From an uncultured Flavobacteriales bacterium (GTDB taxonomy: Bacteria; Bacteroidota; Bacteroidia; Flavobacteriales_D; Parvicellaceae), in assembly GCA_943788755.1 (NCBI GenBank), contig CALSRM010000003.1:1116001-1180000 (forward strand): 64,000 nucleotides of DNA, in the 5' to 3' direction. How positions within the stretch are numbered: position 1 is the first letter of the stretch; each line of letters begins with the position of its first letter. The notes under the pieces were generated by a model. The model was given only the letters and a program-made list of their open reading frames with translations, was not told the origin of the DNA and ran no database searches. The position numbers and the translations under genes were made by a program. Below, piece after piece: positions 56,448 through 64,000 of the stretch.

Positions 56448-57158
56448 CTAAAATTTCTTTCCACGCAATTTCATTACTCCTAAGAAAGCTTCCTTGAAAA
56501 TACTCATGTCCATTTTTGACTGCCCCAATACTCTATCAGTAAAAGTAACAGGAACTTCTTTTATTTTAAAACCTGATCGAAGGGTAGAATATTTCATCTC
56601 AATTTGAAAAGCGTAACCAATAAACCAAATATCATCCAATTCTATTTTTTCTAATACTTTTCTTTGGTAACAAGCAAAACCTGCTGTGGTGTCTTTTACC
56701 CCTATCCATAATATCATACGAACGTAAACAGATGCAAAATAAGACATTAACCATCTTGTAAAAGGCCAGTTTTCTATGCGGCCTCCTTTGCAATAACGTG
56801 AGCCAACTGCCATTCCAAAACCATCCTCACGACAAGCATGTAAAAGTCGTGGCAAGTCATTTGGGTTATGAGAAAAATCAGCATCCATTTCAAAAATGAA
56901 ATCGTAGTCATTCTTTATTCCCCATTTAAACCCATAAATATATGCAGTACCAAGGCCTTGTTTGCCTTCTCTTTCTAAAATATGCAGTTTGCCTGTAAAT
57001 TCATGTTGTAATTCCTTTACGATTGCCGCGGTCCCATCAGGAGATCCATCATCTACTACCAATACATGAAATACTTCATCTAAACCAAACACAGCACGAA
57101 TAATATTCTCGATGTTCTCTTTCTCATTGAAAGTCGGTATAATTACTAAATTCTTCAT
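56448..57158 (-). CDS. Polyprenol-phosphate mannosyltransferase-like GT2
   Basis: 236 aa, cytoplasmic GT-A. N-terminal IIPTFNEKENIENII (~6-20), VVDDGSPDGTA (~34-44, the DxD-like site), EMDADFSHNP (~92-101) and the late SRYCKGG. It has no TM tail, as in DPM1-type enzymes, which load mannose onto polyprenyl phosphate. The sugar cannot be read from sequence with certainty. It is the first gene of the minus-strand block and divergent from the LVIVD gene. Confidence 0.88.
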   Translation of the reverse strand: MKNLVIIPTFNEKENIENIIRAVFGLDEVFHVLVVDDGSPDGTAAIVKELQHEFTGKLHILEREGKQGLGTAYIYGFKWGIKNDYDFIFEMDADFSHNPNDLPRLLHACREDGFGMAVGSRYCKGGRIENWPFTRWLMSYFASVYVRMILWIGVKDTTAGFACYQRKVLEKIELDDIWFIGYAFQIEMKYSTLRSGFKIKEVPVTFTDRVLGQSKMDMSIFKEAFLGVMKLRGKKF

Positions 57159-57253
57159 TATTGGATTGACGAATATAATTTAAAAAACAGACTTGGTTAC
57201 CTTTCCTGCATCATTTTATTATCATTAATTAACTTTAATTAACTTTACGCTTG

Positions 57254-58603
57254 ATGAGGTTATTACTAACTGTATTAGGAGTTGTTTTTTCGGTCACGCT
57301 AACTTGCCAGACACAAAATGTTTGGAAGCTGGATAACTTTCGTGCTGATTTCCCGTTTGGAGATGCAGTTTACAACGAAGTATGGGGGTTTGTGCAAGGC
57401 GGTCAAGAATATGCTGTTATTGGTTCAAAGTATGGAACTTCCTTCTTTCAAATTACCGACGAGAATAATCTAGATTCAATTGGTTATTTTAATGGTTCTT
57501 ATTCGGCAGATGATGTTGTGCATAGAGATTACCATGATTATAATGGGTACCTATATGAAGTTTGTGATCAGGGTAGTAGCACATTAAGGATATATGATTT
57601 ACATTATTTGCCAGACTCAATTCCTATTACTTATGATGATTCGTCGTTGATTGTTCGCGCTCATAATATATTTATAGATGAGTCATCTGGGTTACTGTAT
57701 TCTTGCGGTAATACTAGTCAATTAGGTGGAGATGCCTTACGAGTAATTTCACTTCAAGACCCCATCAACCCTGTACTTGTTTATGATTATAATTTTGTTG
57801 ACTATGTTCATGATATCTATGTAAGAAACGATACAGCGTTTATAAATGCAGGCAACCAAGGCTTAAAAGTTGCTGATTTTAGTATTCCAACTATGCCAAT
57901 TGCACTAGGCAGCATGGAATTCTATCAAGATAAAGGTTATAATCATTCCGGATGGTTGAGCGAAGATGGAAAGTCTTATGTAATGTGTGATGAAACATTA
58001 GGAATGCGATTTAAAATGTGTGACGTGTCAGATATAGCAGACATCAATGTTACCTCTTTAGATAAACCGGATTCCTTCGAAAATACTTTCCCACATAACG
58101 TAATGCTGAAAGATGGGATAGCTTATTTTTCTTATTATAATGACGGTTTACAAATTTATGACGTGAGAGATATTAATAATCCAAAACGAATTGCATTTTA
58201 CGATACTTACCCAGATGAAGATACCGGCACAAATATATTTAAAGGGGCTTGGGGGGTTTACGCCCTATTACCGTCAGGAAGATTATTGGTTTCGGATAGG
58301 AAGTATGGACTGTTTTTGCTGGGTTATAATGCCCCACCAAATATTCAGGTAGAAGAAAATGAGCACGGAATTTATCCCAATCCAGTTCAGGGAGGTGCTT
58401 TTTTTTATAGAGAAGATCTTTTAGAATCTAATTACACAATCGAGATTTATGATTCCCAAGGAAAGTTTATAAAAGTCTTCAATGGCATAACGGATCATCT
58501 GTATATGGACTTAACCTCACTAAGTGCAGGTAGTTATTCTTATAGATATTATAATTCTACAACTAAGGTAACATTGAGTAAAAAGTTTGTTATAACCAAA
58601 TAA
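57254..58603 (+). CDS. LVIVD/choice-of-anchor B protein with T9SS type-A sorting domain
   Basis: 449 aa from ATG 57254. Signal peptide ends near LTCQTQ. A beta-propeller of repeated 'YAVIGSKYGTSFFQI', 'YLYEVCDQGSSTLRIYDL', 'TAFINAGNQGLKVADFS', 'IAYFSYYNDGLQIYDV' units fits the LVIVD/choice-of-anchor B family. The C-terminal ~75 residues from GIYPNPVQGG (~371) form a T9SS type-A CTD ending SKKFVITK, so it is secreted or cell-surface attached. Ligand unknown. The next gene starts on the base after its stop. Confidence 0.9.
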   Translation: MRLLLTVLGVVFSVTLTCQTQNVWKLDNFRADFPFGDAVYNEVWGFVQGGQEYAVIGSKYGTSFFQITDENNLDSIGYFNGSYSADDVVHRDYHDYNGYLYEVCDQGSSTLRIYDLHYLPDSIPITYDDSSLIVRAHNIFIDESSGLLYSCGNTSQLGGDALRVISLQDPINPVLVYDYNFVDYVHDIYVRNDTAFINAGNQGLKVADFSIPTMPIALGSMEFYQDKGYNHSGWLSEDGKSYVMCDETLGMRFKMCDVSDIADINVTSLDKPDSFENTFPHNVMLKDGIAYFSYYNDGLQIYDVRDINNPKRIAFYDTYPDEDTGTNIFKGAWGVYALLPSGRLLVSDRKYGLFLLGYNAPPNIQVEENEHGIYPNPVQGGAFFYREDLLESNYTIEIYDSQGKFIKVFNGITDHLYMDLTSLSAGSYSYRYYNSTTKVTLSKKFVITK

Positions 58604-58936
58604 ATGGAAGAAAATTCTAACTTTTTTAAAAATGCACAAGATGTTGCACGTCTCATACCAATTGGAAGAGTTACATCGTATGGAGCAATTGCTAAATACC
58701 TGAGTACGGCTAAATCTGCGCGTATGGTGGGTTGGGCTATGAACGCCGCAAAAGGAACGGATATTCCCGCTCATCGAGTTGTAAATAGAGAGGGTTTGCT
58801 TTCTGGGGCGAAGCATTTTTCTACACCCACAAAAATGCAATTACTTTTGGAAAATGAGGGAGTCAAGGTTCAAAACCAACAGATTCAAAATTTTAAGGAA
58901 TTGTTTTGGGACCCTAATGTGGAGTTAGCTTTTTGA
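58604..58936 (+). CDS. Alkyltransferase-like protein (ATL; Cys-less MGMT homologue)
   Basis: 110 aa. The MGMT C-terminal fold is present: IPIGRVTSYGAIAKYL (helix-turn-helix, ~18-33), MVGWAMNAAKG, and the active-site segment IPAHRVVN (~55-62). Family enzymes have PCHRV; here Cys is Ala, so no alkyl transfer can occur. Such ATL proteins bind O6-alkylguanine and pass it to nucleotide excision repair. The start follows the LVIVD stop with no gap, an odd pairing of a surface protein and a DNA-repair protein. Confidence 0.9.
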   Translation: MEENSNFFKNAQDVARLIPIGRVTSYGAIAKYLSTAKSARMVGWAMNAAKGTDIPAHRVVNREGLLSGAKHFSTPTKMQLLLENEGVKVQNQQIQNFKELFWDPNVELAF

Positions 58937-59022
58937 GTATGTAAGAATAAAGAATGGTAACTATTAGAATAAGTTTATCTCAATTTGTAGATTTGCAACC
59001 AGTACAAACAATTAATACAATT

Positions 59023-59538
59023 ATGAAAATAACAAAAATCAGTTTAATAGCATTAATAGCATCCTTTAGTTTCACATCTTGCTCTGGAGAAAATGAAGAG
59101 GTGAAACATGAAAATGAAGGAACAACAGAAAACGTTGAAGAAGTTGTTGAGAAGGAAGTTGTATTAGAATCGGATGATTTGGATAAAGAGTTGCAGTTCA
59201 AAATTGATTTGATAATTGGAAATAATATTACTGGACCTTCTATGGTGCTTTCCGAAGTAAGAATGAAAGAAATTGGTCGTTTTCAAGAAGGCTTAGTTAT
59301 TCCTATGGACCAAGAAAGATCTTTTGGGGGATCTTCTGTTACAAAAGGTTTAGCATTAGGGGCTTTGGGTGTTGATGTAACTTATTTATCTGTTTATGAT
59401 CGTCCAGATTTAGCATTGAAATATATTAAGTCAGTTAATGACTTAAACATTGACTTGGATTGCGGGATGGTAATTGACAAAGAAGCTTCTGCTGCTTTTG
59501 AAGAAGCAAAGAAGATGGTGACAAAATGTCTCAACTGA
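59023..59538 (+). CDS. Lipoprotein, N-terminal part of a split gene
   Basis: 171 aa from ATG 59023 (the frame extends upstream to 58954, but this ATG starts a clean signal peptide). Lipobox FTSC (Cys ~21), then an acidic linker and a helical domain: GPSMVLSEVRMKEIGRFQEGL, LGALGVDVTYLSVYDRPDLALKYIKSVNDL. The frame ends KKMVTKCLN-stop, while the overlapping frame at 59526 continues with a helical domain that fits the same conserved Bacteroidota lipoprotein type (~250-300 aa). A missing A in the AAAA run at 59523-59526 would join them. Function unknown. Confidence 0.7.
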   Translation: MKITKISLIALIASFSFTSCSGENEEVKHENEGTTENVEEVVEKEVVLESDDLDKELQFKIDLIIGNNITGPSMVLSEVRMKEIGRFQEGLVIPMDQERSFGGSSVTKGLALGALGVDVTYLSVYDRPDLALKYIKSVNDLNIDLDCGMVIDKEASAAFEEAKKMVTKCLN

Positions 59539-59885
59539 TGTATGATCAGTATTTTATGATGGAAGATTATTTGAAGTCAAATGCAAAATTGGAAGTGGCT
59601 GCAAATGTTATGGTTGGAGGAATTATGGAGAGCTTATTTATTTCTACTGCACAATTATTGGAAGTTGAAGTGACAAGCGAAGCAACAAGTATATTGTATG
59701 GGCAGAAGCAAGCTATTAGTGATTTGATAGGAGTATATAAAGACATGGAAGGAAATGAATCGGTAATAGATGCATTGGTTAGTGTTCAGACGGTATTTGA
59801 AAAGTCTAGTGCTGATTTTACAAAAGAGGATTTAAATGCATTGCATGAAATAGTTAAAACATTTCATGATGAAATTGCTGTATAA
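59526..59885 (+). CDS. C-terminal part of the split lipoprotein gene
   Basis: 119 aa, all-helical, no signal peptide. It begins inside the previous ORF (13-base overlap, -1 frame). SQLMYDQYFMMEDYLKSNAKLEVAANVMVGGIMESLFISTAQLL resembles the second half of the same lipoprotein family ('GGW.E.LYI.t'), so an independent gene is less likely than a frameshift. If the shift is real it could be a programmed -1 slip on A AAA; sequencing error is more likely. Terminator at 59917. Confidence 0.65.
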   Translation: MSQLMYDQYFMMEDYLKSNAKLEVAANVMVGGIMESLFISTAQLLEVEVTSEATSILYGQKQAISDLIGVYKDMEGNESVIDALVSVQTVFEKSSADFTKEDLNALHEIVKTFHDEIAV

Positions 59886-59916
59886 GAAATAATGTAGAAC
59901 TATTAAAATTTGATAT

Positions 59917-59954
59917 AAAAAAGCCGCTAATGATATGTCGTTAGTGGCTTTTTT
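59917..59954 (+). terminator. Terminator after the split lipoprotein gene
   Basis: AAAAAAGCCGCTAA (59917-59930) pairs with TTAGTGGCTTTTTT (59941-59954), one G-T pair, loop of ten. Confidence 0.88.
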
Positions 59955-59972
59955 CTTTGGTAAAGGATCGGG

Positions 59973-60002
59973 TTAGAGTTTAAAGAGAAATGTTTACCTT
60001 TG
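59973..60002 (+). promoter_or_regulatory. Candidate promoter of mrp
   Basis: TTAG at 59973-59976, 18-base spacer, TACCTTTG at 59995-60002. Full -7 match, one mismatch at -33. ATG follows 22 bases later. Confidence 0.5.
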
Positions 60003-60023
60003 TTAAGAATAATTCTAAACAAG

Positions 60024-61175
60024 ATGAGAGAAGTAACCAAAGAGGATGTGTTGAAGGCATTGTCGAATGTAGCAGAGCCAGATTTGAAAGGGGATATTGT
60101 TTCTTTAAATCTAGTGTCTGATATCATAATTGAAGATGGGAAGGTTACATTTACTGTAAAAGTAAAAAACCCTGCAATGCATGCTCGAAAGAGAATGGTA
60201 GAAGCTTGTGAATTTGCTATACAGCGTACAATTGATAAAGACTTGAAAGTTGATTGTACTATTATTGCTCAAGATAAAGGAAGCGAAAAGAAAGCAATAC
60301 CTGGTAAAAAAGCAGCGCCTATTATAGGTAAGTTGCAAAATGTCAAAAATATTATTGCAGTTGCTTCAGGAAAGGGTGGCGTAGGAAAATCTACCGTTAC
60401 CGCAAACCTTGCAGTTGGATTGGCAAAAAAAGGATATAAAGTAGGTTTAATCGATGCTGATATCTATGGGCCATCGGCTCCAATTATGTTTGATGTGCAG
60501 CACGCAAAGCCAGTGGGGAAGGAAGTTGATGGGAAACAATTGATTGTTCCAGTAGAAAGTTATGGAGTTAAATTATTATCCATCGGGTTTTTTGCAGATG
60601 TAAACCAAGCTGTGGTTTGGAGAGGCCCTATGGCAACCAAAGCATTAACGCAAATGGTGTTTGATGCAGATTGGGGAGAATTAGATTATTTGTTATTGGA
60701 TTTACCTCCTGGAACAGGAGATATTCATTTAACATTGGTGCAATCATTACCAATTACTGGAGCTGTAATTGTAAGTACTCCTCAAGCCATTGCCCTAGCG
60801 GATGCTAGGAAGGGTGTGGATATGTTTCAGTTAGATTCTATAAATGTTCCTATTTTAGGGATTGTAGAAAACATGTCGTGGTTTACGCCAGAAGAATTAC
60901 CCAACAATAAATATTATATTTTTGGTAAAGAAGGCGCTAAGGATTTAGCAGTTCAATTAAATATTCCGCTTTTGGCAGAGATACCATTAGTTCAAAGTGT
61001 TCGTGAAAGTGGAGATGTTGGCCGTCCTGCCATATTGCAAGAGGATACTCCTGTAGCTTTAGCATTTAAAGGCTTGTGCGATAAGGTTCTTGAACAGATA
61101 GAATGGAGAAATAAAAACTTATCAGAGACAAAAGTTGTTGAGGTTGAATATGGTGAACCGAAATGCTCTACTTGA
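60024..61175 (+). CDS. mrp: Mrp/ApbC Fe-S cluster carrier ATPase
   Basis: 383 aa from ATG 60024 (TTG at 60000 lies in the -7 box). N-terminal MIP18/DUF59 domain (~1-85, EDVLKALSNVAEPDLKGDIVSL), then a deviant Walker A P-loop GKGGVGKST (~117-125), switch LLLDLPPGTGD (~225-235) and ENMSWFTPEELPNNKYYIFG. It binds and transfers 4Fe-4S clusters. Its stop overlaps the start of the NifU-like gene (TGATG), so the two scaffold proteins are translationally coupled. Confidence 0.95.
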   Translation: MREVTKEDVLKALSNVAEPDLKGDIVSLNLVSDIIIEDGKVTFTVKVKNPAMHARKRMVEACEFAIQRTIDKDLKVDCTIIAQDKGSEKKAIPGKKAAPIIGKLQNVKNIIAVASGKGGVGKSTVTANLAVGLAKKGYKVGLIDADIYGPSAPIMFDVQHAKPVGKEVDGKQLIVPVESYGVKLLSIGFFADVNQAVVWRGPMATKALTQMVFDADWGELDYLLLDLPPGTGDIHLTLVQSLPITGAVIVSTPQAIALADARKGVDMFQLDSINVPILGIVENMSWFTPEELPNNKYYIFGKEGAKDLAVQLNIPLLAEIPLVQSVRESGDVGRPAILQEDTPVALAFKGLCDKVLEQIEWRNKNLSETKVVEVEYGEPKCST

Positions 61176-61411
61176 TGAATGCGCTAAAAGAAAAAGTAAA
61201 CCAAGCAATTGATATTTTACGCCCTTATTTAAAAAATGATGGAGGTGACATGGAGTTGGTTGAGATTACAGAAGATTACATTGTCCATGTAAAATTATTG
61301 GGAGCTTGTCAAGAATGTTCCATGAGCACAATGACAATTAAAGCTGGTTTAGAAGAAACATTAAAGATTACTGCACCAGAAATTGTAAAAGTAGTGGCGA
61401 TTGAAGCTTAA
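61175..61411 (+). CDS. NifU C-terminal-like Fe-S scaffold (Nfu)
   Basis: 78 aa from ATG 61175; an ATG four codons upstream (61163) lies within mrp. LRPYLKNDGGDMELVEI then GACQECSMSTMTIKAGLEETL, with the CxxC pair that holds a bridging cluster (~45 and 48). Works with Mrp in Fe-S protein maturation. Confidence 0.93.
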   Translation: MNALKEKVNQAIDILRPYLKNDGGDMELVEITEDYIVHVKLLGACQECSMSTMTIKAGLEETLKITAPEIVKVVAIEA

Positions 61412-61665
61412 TAAAAGGGAATTAGTCTTGTACAGACAAATGTATTTGTCAGGCTATCAAAATGCAGCTTTACATTAAGAGGATCAGTTATATTCTTTTG
61501 CGGCTTTATTAAGCGGTAGCCTTATAAGATAGACGCTAGGCCAATATTGCGACTTTATTAAGTTATGGGGTTAAAATAACAACCAAAAAGAAAAATAAGA
61601 GCTAGTGAGCATACTTCTATTACGTATGGATAGCTTCCAAAATTATTGATTATCGTTAAAAGTAT
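61412..61665. other. Non-coding region after nfu with a palindrome and short direct repeats
   Basis: About 250 bases with no ORF. GACAAATGTATTTGTC at 61435-61450 is a perfect palindromic hairpin. A TTGCGGCTTTATTAAG-like motif occurs at 61498-61513 and 61547-61562 (one mismatch), with a looser third copy at 61463-61479. Nothing else recognised. Confidence 0.5.
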
Positions 61666-61701
61666 AAAAAAAGGGGAAAACATTCCTTTTCCCCTTTTTT
61701 T
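61666..61701. terminator. Bidirectional terminator between nfu and the esterase gene
   Basis: AAAAAAAGGGGAAAA (61666-61680) pairs with TTTTCCCCTTTTTT (61687-61701). A- and T-runs at both sides let it serve the plus-strand nfu and the minus-strand esterase transcripts. Confidence 0.88.
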
Positions 61702-61718
61702 GAAATTATTAAATTGAC

Positions 61719-63030
61719 TTAATTAAAACTAATTTTCTTTGTAATAGGTCCATTAACAGTATTTAACGTAAGAATGTATACGCCATTCGGGAGATTGTTT
61801 TTAGATAATTGTGTTTTATTTAAATTTAAACTCGACTTCAAAACAACAATTTCACCGAGTAAATTAGTTAGTTGAATCGATTGGATTGCAAAATCAGATT
61901 CTATATTTACTATATCTGAAGATGGATTTGGATATATTTTGGTTCTATCGACAAAGCTTTCATAAATTGAAACTGGAGAATTTGGAGCATTTGGGTCTAT
62001 GCTAAAGTCAATTAGAGTATCATTCGTTCCACAAACTAAAGTTTCATTGCAAACAAATGAAGACATGAAGTTCGCCATCACTTTTATTGTTGTGTCGGTA
62101 TAGATTGCATTTCCAGTGTGCGGCACATGACCAGCTCCAAAGTGTGTGTGAAAGCAGTTTTCGATACCTATATTGTTTGCTCTTTTGTGAATAGAAAAAC
62201 TTCCATCTACTTTCATAACGTCACCCCCTAAAGGACTTGGTATAACATCAGTTGCATAGGGTACCGTCACATCTAAATCTCCATGAAAACTTAATATAGG
62301 CAGATCGCCCATATTCATCCAGTTGGTGTCTCTCAGCGCTCCTGCTATGTTAATTACAGCCGTTATTTTTGATTGATATCCTATGTTACCACTTAGTCCT
62401 TCAATTCCTCCTCCTAAACCTGCTTGATTGGTGTCAATGTAATCTGGTATTTCTGATGGATTATCCATATAGGCAACATGAACAGCAGTAATGGCTCCGG
62501 CAGAAACTCCTCCCGCAAAAATTAGAGAGGTGTCAATTCCATAAATATTTCCATTTTCAGAAAAATCTTTTTTGAAATATCTGATGGCTGCTCTGTAATC
62601 ATGTACTGCTCTAACAACAGTTTCTGTTGCCGTCTAATTGAATCAAGAGCAAATGGGTTTTGAAACCCTAATCTGTAATTTATCGATGCAACTACATATC
62701 CCATTTTGGCAAATGACTGTGCCAATGGAACTACATCTGAACCCGTTTTGGATCCGCCAATAAAACTGCCTCCATGGGCAAGTAAGTCATCAGCGGTCGG
62801 TCAGTTACTGAGTCTCCATTCGATAGGGTGTCTCCATCGGGCTCGTATACATCAAGCACTAAGTCTTCATCGAATCCAGCATAATTGATATTGTTTCCGT
62901 ATTGAATATCAGAAGAAAGATTAAAGGCACTAAATATCTCCAATTTGTACCTATCTCCAACACATTGAGCATTGCTGTTAATAGGGACAAAAAACATTGC
63001 TATTGCTAACAGAGTAAATAATTTTTTCAT
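61719..63030 (-). pseudogene. T9SS-exported alpha/beta-hydrolase (esterase), two frameshifts
   Basis: One gene of ~437 codons in three frames. Part 1 (63030 to about 62784): signal peptide MKKLFTLLAIAMFFVPINSNAQ, then LVLDVYEPDGD. Part 2 (about 62783 to 62640): LAHGGSFIGG with the HGG oxyanion motif, and VVASINYRLGFQNPFALDS. Part 3 (about 62635 to 61719): TVVRAVHDYRAAIRYF, the nucleophile elbow GGVSAGA, the His region HFGAGHVPH, and a T9SS type-A CTD (KIYPNPSSDIVNIES ... KKISFN). The breaks lie near 62782 and 62635, each explained by a single missing base. All catalytic parts are otherwise intact, so sequencing error is quite possible. Confidence 0.8.
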
Positions 63031-63142
63031 CTATTTTGATTTTAATTTAGGTCTGAAAGTTACAGAAAAAATCTAAACATGAAAAATCGGAAAGTTATAA
63101 GTGGCAGTAATTCTATTTAGTTGGGGTTAGTTGAACTTTTCT

Positions 63143-63917
63143 CTATGGAATAGTTTGAAAAATAAAGCAGGCTACTATTCCTCCTCCAATTGGGCCTAAT
63201 ATATAAACAGTTAAAAAGCTATATGGCGGTGTACAGGAAATGCAGCGTCTCCCCATCCTGCAAAGTAGGAGAAAAGCCTTGGTCCAAAATCTCTAGCAGG
63301 GTTAAACCCTCCTTGTGAAATTGGGAGCCAACAAACAAATTAAACCACCAACAGTCATTCCTATTAATAATGGCGTGTATTGCGATTCATTCTTTGGATG
63401 GATTAACCAAAATATCATATAGACTAATATGAAAGTTCCAAAAAATTCGGCTCCAAAAGCTTGCCATTCTGATGCGCTTTTTATTATTCCGCTAAACCCA
63501 GGGTTGGGGAAAAATTCTCCAAACATAGATGCTGTTATAACAGAGTTTGCATCTCCTCTGACTATGTGGTGTGTTATTTCGTATTCGGTAATAAATCCTC
63601 CGTAAATCAAGTACAAGACTCCTGCCGAGGCGAAAGCTCCTAGAAACTGACCTAATAAATGATGAGGTAGTTGCTTTAGTCTTCATTTTGCCAGCAATAA
63701 GCATGGCAATTGAAACAGCGGGATTAAGATGTGCGTTGGAGTATCTTTTTGCTGAATAGATTGCTAATGTTACTCCTATTATCCATACAAAAGCAACTTG
63801 AAAAAGCCCATCAAAGCTTTCAAATAATGTTGCAGAAATCACCGATCCGCATCCAAAAAAGACAATGATGAACGTTCCAATGAATTCACCAATAAATTCT
63901 AGCAAATATTTATTCAT
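63143..63917 (-). pseudogene. Aquaglyceroporin (MIP/GlpF family), three frameshifts
   Basis: Starts MNKYLLEFIGEFIGTFIIVFFGCGSV at ATG 63917. First NPA motif in SNAHLNPAVS. The frame breaks near 63674 (one extra base), 63320 (one extra) and 63228 (one missing); across the frames the text continues as QLPHHLLGQFLGAF, then [15 protein letters not shown], then [16 protein letters not shown] with the second NPA box followed by Arg-Asp, and finally YILGPIGGG and a stop at 63143-63145. NPARD marks the glycerol-conducting subfamily. With three shifts corrected it is ~258 aa, a normal size. The ATG follows the partial upstream gene by one base, so they form an operon. Confidence 0.82.
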
Positions 63918-63918
63918 T

Positions 63919-64000
63919 TTAAAAGGTTTCCTTTATATAGTTTGAACAAAAAGCATCAATTTCATCTCTCGTCTTTCTAAATGAATTAAGAATTTCCTCG
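63919..64000 (-). CDS. C-terminal end of an unknown gene (runs off right edge)
   Basis: 27 codons and a TAA, in an open frame from the window edge: EEILNSFRKTRDEIDAFCSNYIKETF. Helical and charged. It ends one base before the aquaglyceroporin ATG. In other bacteria the partner is glycerol kinase or glycerol-3-phosphate dehydrogenase, but this tail is too short to assign. Confidence 0.6.
   Translation of the reverse strand, partial: EEILNSFRKTRDEIDAFCSNYIKETF

Overview
The window is a 64 kb chromosomal stretch from an AT-rich member of the Bacteroidota, most likely order Flavobacteriales (Cryomorphaceae/Crocinitomicaceae-like). The evidence is: type IX secretion (T9SS) C-terminal sorting domains; a PorE-type protein; a fused SecDF; type III glutamine synthetase; Bacteroidota-specific families (DUF4296 beside pyrC, DUF2851, a Porin_10-like porin); several promoters of the Bacteroidota form TTTG-N19-TAnnTTTG; and start codons without a Shine-Dalgarno sequence, together with a bS21 that carries Tyr54.

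Layout. 0-2.9 kb, minus strand: an operon of an ECF sigma factor, a single-span membrane protein with PKD repeats and a type-B T9SS-like C-terminal domain (putative anti-sigma/sensor), and two unknown secreted proteins, the last running off the left edge. 3.1-12 kb: mdh, a small lipoprotein, secDF, tatA, a Ca2+/cation antiporter and glutamine synthetase III. 12-27.5 kb: a PorE-type OmpA protein; a purM-prfA-pyrF cluster; DUF2851, PspC and K+-channel genes; an rfbD-like reductase; a sodium:alanine symporter; a helix-hairpin-helix/SPOR-like protein; apt; an acyl-CoA dehydrogenase; rpsU; a Xer recombinase; and hpf.

27.6-41.1 kb is the ancient translation/transcription block: tRNA-Thr(TGT), tRNA-Tyr, tRNA-Gly, tRNA-Thr(GGT), tuf, tRNA-Trp, secE, nusG, rplK-A-J-L, rpoB, rpoC. 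The tRNA/tuf order is the same as in the E. coli thrU-tyrU-glyT-thrT-tufB operon. Its intergenic spaces hold several strong hairpins, a 16-bp duplication of the tRNA-Trp 3' end, and a promoter interleaved with a terminator.

41-64 kb: a DUF3467 protein, a Porin_10-like porin, acetyl-CoA synthetase (C-terminus frameshifted), two large secreted or lipoprotein unknowns, a purine/nucleotide cluster (purK, purE, hpt, adk, obg) followed by a PAP2 phosphatase and crcB, minus-strand genes including DUF4296-pyrC and a polyprenol-phosphate mannosyltransferase-like GT2, a T9SS-exported LVIVD protein, an alkyltransferase-like protein, a split lipoprotein gene, mrp-nfu (Fe-S assembly), a T9SS-exported esterase broken by two frameshifts, and an aquaglyceroporin broken by three. 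The broken genes cluster toward the right end. All look like single-base indels in otherwise well-preserved genes, so sequencing error at a contig end is as likely as real decay.

The strongest candidate for an undescribed system is the sigma factor plus PKD/CTD membrane protein operon at the left edge, which could couple the T9SS or envelope state to transcription. No CRISPR array, transposase, prophage or obvious genomic island was seen.
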